Shown here piece after piece: positions 1 to 5,577 of a stretch of 7,909 nucleotides of DNA. Every line of letters starts with the position of its first letter. Position 1 is the stretch's first letter. Made by a program: the position numbers and the translations under genes. The notes beneath the pieces are model-generated. The model was not told where the DNA came from, made no database searches, and worked only from the letters and a program-made list of their open reading frames with translations. Source of the DNA: Frankia sp. (GTDB lineage: Bacteria > Actinomycetota > Actinomycetes > Frankiales > Frankiaceae); contig JADGHD010000213.1 of the NCBI GenBank assembly GCA_019689615.1, positions 1-7,909 on the forward strand, read 5' to 3'.

Positions 1-16
1 CCGGCGGGCCCGCCGG
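1..16. repeat. Perfect 16-bp GC palindrome upstream of the acyl-CoA dehydrogenase gene
   Basis: Bases 1-16 read ccggcgggcccgccgg, which equals its own reverse complement. As RNA it would fold into a 6-bp stem (ccggcg/cgccgg) with a GGCC loop. It ends 10 bases before the Shine-Dalgarno motif of the next gene. It may be the terminator of a gene lying left of the window or part of the 5' leader of the dehydrogenase. There is no U-tract, and the left side is cut by the window edge, so the role stays open. Confidence 0.4.
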
Positions 17-38
17 CAGAGGATCTAGGGAGTGGGAC

Positions 39-1193
39 ATGGACCGCGGCCTCTACACCGAGGACCATGAGCAGTTCCGGGCGGTGGTCCGGGAGTTCGT
101 CGCCCGGGAGGTGGTCGAACACCTGGCGGAGTGGGACGCGAACCAGTGCACCGGCCGCGACGTCTGGCTCGCCGCCGGCAAGCAGGGGATCATCGGGCTC
201 ACCGCGCCAGAGGAGCACGGCGGCCCGGGCCTGGCCGACTGGCGCTACCGCAACGTCGTCTTCGAGGAGCTCTACCGCGTCGGCGCGGCGTCGCTGGCCT
301 CCAGCTTCTCGGTGCAGGACGACATCCTAATCCCCTACATCAGCGCCATGGGCACCGACGAGCAGAAGCGGCGATGGCTGCCCGGCATGGCCGTCGGCGA
401 GCTCATCATGGCCGTCGCCATGACCGAGCCCGGTACCGGCTCCGACCTGCGGGGCGTGCGCACCAGCGCCGCCAGGGTCCCAGGCGGCTGGAAGCTTAAC
501 GGCGCCAAGACCTTCGTCACCAGCGGCCAGCAGGCCGACCTGGTCTGCGTCGTCGCCAGGACCGACCCCGACGGCGGCACCGACGCGTTCTCGCTGCTGG
601 TCGTCGAGACGGGCATGCCCGGATTCGAGCGCGGCCGCAACCTCAAGAAGGTCGGCCTGTGGGCGCAGGACACCTCCGAGCTGTTCTTCTCCGACGTGTT
701 CGTCCCGGACGAGAACCTGCTGGGCGTCGAGGGCGGCGGCTTCCGCCACCTGATGGCCCACCTGCCCCTGGAGCGCCTCGCCATCGCCGCCGGTGCGGTC
801 GCCTCGGCCAGTGCGGCACTCGACTGGACGGTGGCGTACACCAGGGAGCGCCAAGCGTTCGGCCAGCCGATCGGGTCGTTCCAGAACTCGCTGTTCACCC
901 TGGCCGACCTGGCCACCGAGCTCGACGTCGCCCGCGCCTACCTGGACAGGTGCATCCTCGCCCACAACGCCGGGACGCTCACCTCGGTGGACGCCTCGAA
1001 GGCCAAGCTGTTCTGCACCGAGATGCAGATGAAGCTCGTCGACCGATGCCTGCAGCTGCACGGCGGCTACGGCTACATGCTGGAGTACCCGATCGCGAAG
1101 GCCTACCTGGACGCCCGCGTCCAGAGGATCTACGGCGGCACCAACGAGATCCAGCGCCAGATCATCGGCCGCGACCTCACCGGCCTCCGGTAG
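39..1193 (+). CDS. Acyl-CoA dehydrogenase, FAD-dependent (LCAD/isovaleryl-type active site)
   Basis: This 384-residue protein has the usual length and order of the acyl-CoA dehydrogenase family, which oxidises acyl-CoA to trans-2-enoyl-CoA using FAD and passes electrons to ETF. The N-terminal helical domain is followed by AMTEPGTGSDL (residues 127-137, flavin/substrate loop), the beta domain with GAKTFVTSG (155-163), RQAFGQPIGSFQ (271-282), and the C-terminal signature LHGGYGYMLEYP (340-351) with YGGTNEIQR (365-373). In medium-chain enzymes the catalytic base is the Glu of a YEGT motif. Here that position is Gly366. A Glu sits instead at residue 245 in LPLERLAIA, the place used by long-chain and isovaleryl-CoA dehydrogenases. 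The ATG at 39 has AGGGAG at 27-32 with a 6-base gap. The substrate is unknown. The gene stands alone on its strand here, with a hairpin after it. Confidence 0.95.
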   Translation: MDRGLYTEDHEQFRAVVREFVAREVVEHLAEWDANQCTGRDVWLAAGKQGIIGLTAPEEHGGPGLADWRYRNVVFEELYRVGAASLASSFSVQDDILIPYISAMGTDEQKRRWLPGMAVGELIMAVAMTEPGTGSDLRGVRTSAARVPGGWKLNGAKTFVTSGQQADLVCVVARTDPDGGTDAFSLLVVETGMPGFERGRNLKKVGLWAQDTSELFFSDVFVPDENLLGVEGGGFRHLMAHLPLERLAIAAGAVASASAALDWTVAYTRERQAFGQPIGSFQNSLFTLADLATELDVARAYLDRCILAHNAGTLTSVDASKAKLFCTEMQMKLVDRCLQLHGGYGYMLEYPIAKAYLDARVQRIYGGTNEIQRQIIGRDLTGLR

Positions 1194-1196
1194 CGC

Positions 1197-1230
1197 GATG
1201 GCGCCGACGCCCGCGGGCGCTCGCGCCATC
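1197..1230 (+). terminator. Hairpin after the acyl-CoA dehydrogenase gene, possible terminator
   Basis: Four bases after the stop codon, gatggcgc (1197-1204) pairs perfectly with gcgccatc (1223-1230), an 8-bp stem. The enclosed stretch contains the palindrome gcccgcgggc (1209-1218), which can add a short inner stem. There is no run of T after it, as is common for actinobacterial terminators. It lies between two convergent genes, where a terminator is expected. The 1231-1277 stretch beyond it shows nothing recognisable. Confidence 0.5.
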
Positions 1231-1277
1231 CTGCCCGGGTGGCGGCGCGGCCCGCGGGGCCCGTCCCAGGCAGGCGG

Positions 1278-2001
1278 TCAGGCCGCCGGGTGCCGCCTTG
1301 GCCGCATGGTGCCCATGCTCCAGCCGGACGGCGCCGCGTGGCACAGCGGCGCCGGGCAGAGATAGACCGTGTCCGGGCCGAACCCGAACGCCCCGGGCAG
1401 CATCCGGTCCAGGGTGAGGCCGGACCCGAACGGCGCGTCCGGCCGGGCCGGCACGATGCCCTTCGGCTGCCCGGTCGTGCCCGACGAGTGGAACATGTAC
1501 GAACCCTCGCGTCCCCTGCCGGCTCGTCCGCCGGGAAGCCGGCCACCGCGGCGTCGAGGTCCTCGAACCCGGCCGCCGCTGCGCGGGCGGCCCCGCCGCC
1601 GGGGCCGGCCGGCGCGCAGCAGCCGCACCGTCAGCCCGCCCCCACCGCCGGCCTGCTCGGCGACAGCAACGGCGATATCCGCCACCCCGGCGGACGCGAC
1701 CAGCGCCCGGGCACCGCAGTCCCGCACCATGTACGCCGCCTCCGCCGCCGTCAGGTGTGATTCACCGGCGTCCACAGCAGGCCGGACCGCTGCGCGGCCC
1801 ACGCCGCGACGAGGTACTCCGGACGGTTGTCGAACAGCACCGCCACATGGTCGCCCACGCCGAGCCGGCGAGCCGCGAACAGCCGGGCCAGCCCGATCGA
1901 TGCCTCTCACCGAGCTCCCGGTAGGTCAGCACCGAGTTGGTCTCCGCGACGACGACCGCCGCGGCGTGCGGATGCGCCGCGGCCAGACGGGACAGATGCA
2001 A
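1278..2001 (-). pseudogene. Decayed acyl-CoA synthetase (AMP-dependent ligase), N-terminal remnant
   Basis: Read from 2001 down to 1278, the pieces match the start of an ANL-superfamily fatty-acyl-CoA ligase, which would activate carboxylic acids to acyl-CoA using ATP. A TTG start at 2001 has GGAAGGAG at 2015-2008, and an in-frame TGA lies just upstream. The order is MHLSRLAAAHP, LTYRELGER, then in another frame IGLARLF and GDHVAVLFDNRPEYL, then LTAAEAAYMVRDCGARALVAS, then FEDLDAAVAGFPADEPAGD in a further frame, then the nucleotide-binding motif YMFHSSGTTGQPKGI (about 1499-1455) and LCHAAPSGWSMGTM. The frame changes near 1901, 1755, about 1600 and 1506. Similarity stops near 1300. The later core motifs (the YGxTE and adenylate-binding regions) and the whole C-terminal lid domain with its catalytic Lys are missing, so about half of a roughly 500-residue enzyme is absent. 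The gene is convergent with the dehydrogenase and divergent from the P450 operon. Sequencing error could explain single shifts but not the truncation. Confidence 0.88.
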
Positions 2002-2066
2002 CGCGGTCTCCTTCCAGGCCGGTCAGCCAGGCGGCCCAGCGGGCGGACACCTCACCAGCACGATCA

Positions 2067-2086
2067 GCTCTCCCTGCCGGGAGGGC
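2067..2086. other. Small inverted repeat upstream of the ligase remnant
   Basis: The arms are gctctccc (2067-2074) and gggagggc (2079-2086) around the 4-base loop TGCC, giving an 8-bp stem with one G-T wobble. On the minus strand it falls in the presumed 5' leader of the ligase remnant, between the AT-rich patch and the TTG start. It could be an operator, an attenuator or chance in GC-rich DNA. No T-tract follows it on either strand. Confidence 0.3.
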
Positions 2087-2112
2087 TCGCACTTCCGTGA
2101 GCTGGGCCATAT

Positions 2113-2141
2113 AGTTTATTAAAAACACTAGGTTGACGAAC
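2113..2141 (-). promoter_or_regulatory. Candidate minus-strand promoter for the ligase remnant
   Basis: The stretch 2109-2130 is the only clear AT-rich patch in the window. On the minus strand it gives TAAACT (2118-2113), which fits the actinobacterial -10 pattern TANNNT. The region 17 bases upstream (GTTCGT, 2141-2136) is only a weak -35 match. The arms GTTT (2114-2117) and AAAC (2123-2126) form a small inverted repeat over the -10 region that a TetR-type repressor could bind. That role is an inference from base composition and position only. Confidence 0.3.
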
Positions 2142-2161
2142 GAAGGACCCACGGGCACGAT
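2133..2161 (+). promoter_or_regulatory. Candidate plus-strand promoter for the small ORF-P450 operon
   Basis: TTGACG (2133-2138) matches five of six bases of the -35 consensus. After a 17-base spacer, CACGAT (2156-2161) keeps the A at position 2 and the T at position 6 of the -10 element. Transcription would begin near 2168 and give a leader of roughly 95 bases before the small ORF at 2262. The site adjoins the AT-rich patch and lies back to back with the minus-strand candidate, as expected for a divergent intergenic region. Confidence 0.4.
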
Positions 2162-2186
2162 AAGCGGGCCTCGGTGGGCACCTGGT

Positions 2187-2236
2187 CGGACGGTCCGGCC
2201 GCGCCCGCCCTGAGCCGGTCCGCCGGGCGCGGTCCG
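2187..2236 (+). promoter_or_regulatory. GC-rich leader with hairpin and three CGGTCCG repeats
   Basis: The 7-mer CGGTCCG occurs at 2191-2197, 2216-2222 and 2230-2236. The first copy is part of the inverted repeat cggac-g-gtccg (2187-2197). Independently, 2197-2207 can pair with 2224-2234 in an 11-bp stem with one G-T wobble (core gcgcccg/cgggcgc) around a 16-base loop. If the promoter at 2133-2161 is right, this structure lies in the untranslated leader of the P450 operon. It could act as an operator, an attenuator or an mRNA stabiliser. GC-rich DNA produces such repeats by chance, so confidence is low. Confidence 0.3.
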
Positions 2237-2261
2237 CTATCCCGAATCCCAGGAGACCTCG

Positions 2262-2420
2262 ATGACCAACCTCCCAGCTTCGGCCGCGGCCAAGGCCTCC
2301 TCCAGCGGGCAGTTACAGGGGGCGCGTCCTCGCGCTCGCCGGAACGGGCCTGGGATGGCCGAGTCGCCAGAGGGCCGACGACAGGCCCAGGACAAGGAGC
2401 AGGACAAGGAGAAGGTGTGA
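2262..2420 (+). CDS. Small 52-residue leader ORF translationally coupled to the P450
   Basis: The ATG at 2262 has AGGAGA at 2251-2256 with a 5-base gap. The reading frame stays open for 52 codons and stops with TGA at 2418-2420, overlapping the P450 GTG start (2417-2419) in a GTGA junction. The product begins MTNLPASAAAKASSSG. It has a basic middle (RPRARRN) and a charged tail with DKEQDKEK built from a 12-bp tandem repeat. It is hydrophilic, with no membrane segment, signal peptide or cysteine, and I recognise no family. About four fifths of its third codon positions are G or C, somewhat below the neighbouring genes. It carries one rare TTA leucine codon (2313-2315). The good start signal and exact stop-start overlap argue for real translation. 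The peptide itself may matter less than its act of translation, which could open or feed the P450 start. Confidence 0.55.
   Translation: MTNLPASAAAKASSSGQLQGARPRARRNGPGMAESPEGRRQAQDKEQDKEKV
2388..2411 (+). repeat. 12-bp tandem repeat that carries the P450 ribosome-binding site
   Basis: The 12-mer caggacaaggag occurs twice in direct tandem, at 2388-2399 and 2400-2411, without mismatch. Each copy contains the Shine-Dalgarno sequence AAGGAG. The second copy is 5 bases before the GTG at 2417 and decides that start. The first copy lies 12 bases farther upstream and is too distant to serve the same start. The unit is a multiple of three, so it encodes QDKE twice in the small ORF (as QDKEQDKE) without shifting the frame. 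Confidence 0.75.
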
Positions 2421-3622
2421 CAAACGCCGCAAAGCAGATACCGGTCCATCGCGGCTTCGAGCACGGCACGGATCCGGGTCTGCTGGCTCGCCACCGCCAG
2501 GAATGGGACCGGCTGCGTGAGGAGACGCCGGTCTTTCGCAGCGACGTCGCGGACCACCTCGGCTACAGCCTGTGGTATCTGCTGCGTTACGAGGACAACC
2601 TCGCCGCCCTGCAGAACTACGAGCTGTTCTCCAGCCGCACTGTCCAGCACCTGGGTGACAGCACCCACAGGTTGATCCCCGAGGAGCTCGACCCGCCCGA
2701 GCACACCAAGTACCGGCGGGTGCTGTCCCATCACTTCTCGCCGAAGGCGGTCCGCGGCTGGGAGGGGGAGATCCGCCGGCTGTGCGTCAGCCTCATCGAG
2801 GAGCTGGCCCCGCGCGGCGAGTGCGAGCTGCTGACGGACTTCTCGCAGCGCTTCCCCACCACGATCTTCCTGAAGATCATGGGGCTGCCGGTCGATCTGC
2901 GCGAGACGTTCATCGCCCGGGCCAACACCGTGCTGCACGAGCGCAACGACACCGACCCGGACGGGTCCAGGCGCCAGGCCGCGACCGCCGCGATCGTCGC
3001 CGACCTCGCCGCCATCTTCGCCGCCCGCCGCACCGAGCGCCAAGACGACCTGGTCACCCGGCTGGTGACCGAGACCATCGACGGCGAGCCGATAGGTGAG
3101 GAACAGCTGTTCGCGATGGGGTTCCTGCTCTACATCGCCGGGCTGGACACCGTCGCGAGCATGCTCGGCTACATCTTCCGCCACCTGGCGGAGGACCCGG
3201 CGCTGCGGGCGAAGCTGATCAGCGAGCCCGGGCTGATCCCGGACGCGGTCGAGGAGTTCCTGCGGCTCTACCCGATCGCCACCACCGCCCGGGTGGTGAC
3301 CCGCGACACCGAGTTCGCCGGCTGCCCGATGCGCAAGGGCGACCGGATCCTCTGTGTGACCGCCGCCGCCGGCCGCGACCCGCGCGAGTTCCCCAACCCC
3401 GACAAGTTCGTGCTCGACCGCAGCCCCAACCGGCATCTGACGTTCGGCGCCGGCCCGCACCGCTGCGCTGGCTCCCACCTCGCCCGCATCGCACTCGCCG
3501 TCGCGATCGAGGAATGGCTGCGCCGCATCCCCGACTTCCGGATCGCCGACGGGGCGCAGCTGACCGAGCATGTCGGCGCCGTCGCCGGTCTGGACGCCCT
3601 CCCCCTCGTCTGGGACCGCTGA
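2417..3622 (+). CDS. Cytochrome P450 monooxygenase, soluble bacterial class I type
   Basis: The 401-residue protein is a typical soluble bacterial P450 that would use electrons from a ferredoxin to insert oxygen into an organic substrate. Visible landmarks are DPPEHTKYRR at 92-101 (C-helix region), the I-helix oxygen-activation motif AGLDT at 241-245, the ExxR pair Glu280 and Arg283 in EEFLRLYP, and the haem-binding loop FGAGPHRCAG at 343-352 with Cys350 as the iron ligand. No N-terminal membrane anchor is present. The GTG at 2417 was chosen because AAGGAG (2406-2411) lies 5 bases before it and the length then fits the family. The frame is open back to 2174, but that extra stretch is low-complexity and unlike a P450. 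It overlaps the small ORF by 4 bases, so the two are probably one operon. No ferredoxin or reductase gene is in the window. The CYP family and substrate cannot be assigned by eye. Confidence 0.95.
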   Translation: MTNAAKQIPVHRGFEHGTDPGLLARHRQEWDRLREETPVFRSDVADHLGYSLWYLLRYEDNLAALQNYELFSSRTVQHLGDSTHRLIPEELDPPEHTKYRRVLSHHFSPKAVRGWEGEIRRLCVSLIEELAPRGECELLTDFSQRFPTTIFLKIMGLPVDLRETFIARANTVLHERNDTDPDGSRRQAATAAIVADLAAIFAARRTERQDDLVTRLVTETIDGEPIGEEQLFAMGFLLYIAGLDTVASMLGYIFRHLAEDPALRAKLISEPGLIPDAVEEFLRLYPIATTARVVTRDTEFAGCPMRKGDRILCVTAAAGRDPREFPNPDKFVLDRSPNRHLTFGAGPHRCAGSHLARIALAVAIEEWLRRIPDFRIADGAQLTEHVGAVAGLDALPLVWDR

Positions 3623-3641
3623 CCCGGCCAACCGCCGACGC

Positions 3642-3656
3642 GCGACCGAGGGTCGT
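3642..3656 (+). terminator. Short hairpin after the P450 gene, weak terminator candidate
   Basis: gcgacc (3642-3647) pairs with ggtcgt (3651-3656) around a GAG loop, a 6-bp stem with one G-T pair, 20 bases after the P450 stop. A second 5-bp repeat, ccggg (3696-3700) and cccgg (3707-3711), lies closer to the next gene. Neither has a T-tract. The 116-base gap to the lipoprotein gene could hold a terminator or a second promoter, but I see no strong -35/-10 pair in it. Readthrough from the P450 is also possible. Confidence 0.28.
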
Positions 3657-3738
3657 CGCCTCGAAGTCCTCCCACATCCACGCATACGGACTTGCCCGGG
3701 CCGGAACCCGGACATAGCCAGAAACGAGGAAGAACGCC

Positions 3739-5028
3739 ATGCGCGGTTTACTCCAGGCCCGGCGCAGCAGGTGGCTGCTCGCCGGCGCGGTGGCACTGAC
3801 CGTCGTCGCCACGTCGACCGCCTGCGGAAGTGACGACGACACCGACACCCCCGCCACACCGGCGGACAGCGGCGTCGAGGAGGTCCTGGGCACGAAGAAC
3901 CCAGCCTCGGGCACGCCCATCACCATCGGCTTCATCAGCGCCTCCGCGTCGGACAACCCGCTGTCCGCCCAGTTCCAGCGCAACGAGGCCGGCCTGGAGA
4001 TGGCCGCCGACTATCTCAACGAGTACCGGGGCGGGATCGCCGGCCACCCGGTCGAGCTGTTCATCTGCCAGGGCGGGGAGACCCCCGCCGGCAGCCAGGA
4101 CTGCGCGAACCAGATGGTCAACAGGAACGTGGCCGCGGTGGTCGCCGCCTACACCGGCCAGGGCTCGGTGATCACCCCGATCCTCACCAACGCCGGCATC
4201 CCCTACGTGGGCCTGACCGGCGCCTCCAACGAGGAACTCAGGACGCCCGGCGCCTTCATGCTGACCGGCGGGTTCCCGTCGACGCTCGCCGGCTACGCCC
4301 AGCACGCCAAGGACAACGGCATCGAGAAGTTCGCACTCCTCGCCACCAACGCGCCGGCAGTGCTGCAGGCGGCCCAGGGCATCGGCACTGCCGTCTTCGG
4401 GAACGCCGGCGTCGGCTACGAGGTCATCCCGGTACCCCCCGGCACCCCGGACATGACCTCGCAGATGCAGGCCGCCGTGCAGGGCGGCGCCGACGCCATC
4501 GGCGTGGTCGGCGACCTGACCTTCTGCGCCGCCTGGCTGCAGGCCTACCAGACCCTCGGGCTGACCCAGCACAAGTACCTAATCAGCACGTGCATCGACC
4601 CGAGCAACATCGACGCGTTCGGCTCGGTGATCGAGGGCTCGGTCATGGCGGCCACGACGACGACCGACCTGGCGGACTCGGACGCCAGGCTCTACGCGGC
4701 GATCGGGCGAACCTACGGCGAGGACGTCGACCCGGACCCGGCTCTCAGCAGCGGCCAGGCGGCGGCTGCCATCGCCCTTCTGTCGTTCGGGCGCGCGCTC
4801 GAGGGCCTCACCGGCGAGGTGACCCCGGAGGCGGTGCTCGAGGCGTTCAAGAGCGCCAAGGACGTCCCGCTGTTCCTCGGCGGCGGCATCACGTTCAGCT
4901 GCGACGGCTCCGCGGTCGCTTTCCTGCCGAGCGTCTGCTCCGGCGACACCCTGATCGGCGTGCTCAACGCCGAGGGCAAACTCGAGGGCACCAGCCTGGT
5001 CAAGACTGAGACCCTGCTCAAGCTGTAG
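3739..5028 (+). CDS. ABC transporter substrate-binding lipoprotein, branched-chain amino acid/amide type
   Basis: The 429-residue protein begins with a basic region (RRSR), a hydrophobic stretch (residues 12-24) and a lipobox-like STAC with Cys29, so it should be lipid-anchored outside the membrane. An acidic, Pro/Thr-rich linker follows. From about residue 60 (ITIGFISA) the protein resembles type I periplasmic binding proteins (LivJ/Peripla_BP_6), with GGIAGHPVEL at 98-107, a CANQMV segment at 122-127 and GIPYVGLTGAS at 153-163. Apart from Cys29 the cysteines fall in three close pairs (110/122, 263/285, 388/400), suggesting three disulfides. ATG 3739 has GAGGA at 3726-3730 with an 8-base gap. 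Codon 4 is a rare TTA. Permease and ATPase genes are not in the window, so it is an orphan here. In catabolic actinomycete clusters such proteins often bind aromatic or other organic acids instead of amino acids, but the ligand is unknown. Confidence 0.92.
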   Translation: MRGLLQARRSRWLLAGAVALTVVATSTACGSDDDTDTPATPADSGVEEVLGTKNPASGTPITIGFISASASDNPLSAQFQRNEAGLEMAADYLNEYRGGIAGHPVELFICQGGETPAGSQDCANQMVNRNVAAVVAAYTGQGSVITPILTNAGIPYVGLTGASNEELRTPGAFMLTGGFPSTLAGYAQHAKDNGIEKFALLATNAPAVLQAAQGIGTAVFGNAGVGYEVIPVPPGTPDMTSQMQAAVQGGADAIGVVGDLTFCAAWLQAYQTLGLTQHKYLISTCIDPSNIDAFGSVIEGSVMAATTTTDLADSDARLYAAIGRTYGEDVDPDPALSSGQAAAAIALLSFGRALEGLTGEVTPEAVLEAFKSAKDVPLFLGGGITFSCDGSAVAFLPSVCSGDTLIGVLNAEGKLEGTSLVKTETLLKL

Positions 5029-5071
5029 ATCGCCCTCTTCGGGAACGCGGAGATCGGTGATCCGCCCCGCT

Positions 5072-5127
5072 GCCCGCCCGGCGTCGTCCTGGTAGCCGTC
5101 AGCGGCCCCGGGCGACGCCGGGCGGGC
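5072..5127 (+). terminator. Long GC hairpin between the lipoprotein gene and the next gene
   Basis: Bases 5072-5086 (gcccgcccggcgtcg) are the exact reverse complement of 5113-5127, a perfect 15-bp stem. A T-G wobble and two more G-C pairs extend it to 18 bp (5072-5089 with 5110-5127). The 20-base loop contains a small inner stem, gccg-tcag-cggc (5095-5106). It lies 44 bases after the lipoprotein stop and 31 bases before the next start. No T-tract follows. It could be an intrinsic terminator of the actinobacterial kind, or a structure that protects upstream mRNA from decay and lowers downstream expression. Confidence 0.6.
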
Positions 5128-5158
5128 GCCCCACTTCCCGGCGGCAGGCAGGACATCG

Positions 5159-5536
5159 ATGAGCGTCGACACCACGAACGAGATCCCGCAGACCACGGCG
5201 GACACGCCGTTCGTCCCCGAGGACGACACCCACCCAAGGGGGTCGCCCGGCTGCTGTGTGTCGCCCGCGAGCTCGACATCGCCGGCCGCAAGGAGGATGC
5301 CGCCGACCTGGCCGACCTCCTCCCCGCCGGCCTGCGCGCCGCCGGTCCCGACGTGCTCCCGGCCGCGCGCCCTTACCGCCGCCGCGAACGTCGCCGGCAG
5401 GATCAGCGACGACTACTACGTCCGCTACCTGTGGCGGCGGGTCCGGCGTGACGACCAGCTTGCCCGTCACGCCCTAGCCCTGCGCGACCGGACCTGGCCG
5501 CCTCTGCGCGACAAGCCACCTCTGATCGACCTCTGA
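5159..5536 (+). CDS. Small unrecognised protein with an internally frameshifted middle
   Basis: One frame is open for 125 codons from ATG 5159, with AGGA at 5150-5153 and a 5-base gap. The first 25 residues (MSVDTTNEIPQTTADTPF and on) and the last 55 (NVAGRISDDYYVRYLWRRVR and on, ending PPLIDL) look like ordinary protein. Between about 5236 and 5370 this frame gives Pro/Ser/Cys-rich nonsense with more than 90 percent G or C at second codon positions. The next frame gives a sensible helical stretch, GVARLLCVARELDIAGRKED followed by AADLADLLPAGLRAAG, with about half G or C at second positions. So the ancestral gene probably ran through both frames, with one indel near 5235 and a compensating one near 5369. 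It may make a full-length protein with a scrambled centre, be a pseudogene, or reflect two sequencing errors. I recognise no family. It has no signal peptide or membrane segment. It precedes the CoA-transferase by 41 bases. Confidence 0.6.
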   Translation: MSVDTTNEIPQTTADTPFVPEDDTHPRGSPGCCVSPASSTSPAARRMPPTWPTSSPPACAPPVPTCSRPRALTAAANVAGRISDDYYVRYLWRRVRRDDQLARHALALRDRTWPPLRDKPPLIDL

Positions 5537-5577
5537 CCGACAACGACGCTCGGCCGCCAGTAAAGGAGCAGTACCGC

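Noticed and set aside
327..1229. 300-codon minus-strand frame opposite the acyl-CoA dehydrogenase
   Set aside because: It is antisense to an intact, well-recognised gene and shows no motif of its own.
1130..1546. Minus-strand 138-codon frame as a separate gene
   Set aside because: Only its first part (AGFPADEPAGDAR) belongs to the ligase, as a shifted fragment. The rest reads out of frame through the SGTTGQPKG region and then antisense to the dehydrogenase end.
1907..2158. Minus-strand frame upstream of the ligase start, with MAQLTEVRALP from 2110
   Set aside because: The ATG at 2110 has no ribosome-binding site and the frame differs from that of the ligase start at 2001. It could be a leaderless leader peptide, but nothing beyond the AT-rich patch supports this.
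2174..2416. 81-codon N-terminal extension of the P450 frame from a GTG at 2174
   Set aside because: The extra stretch is low-complexity and unlike P450 sequence, it lacks a good ribosome-binding site, and a strong one (AAGGAG) precedes GTG 2417. That start also gives the normal family length of about 400 residues.
2237..3859. 540-codon open frame on the minus strand across the P450
   Set aside because: It is antisense to an unmistakable P450, and its translation is rich in Arg, Gly and Val with no family motifs. Long antisense frames arise readily where third codon positions are nearly all G or C.
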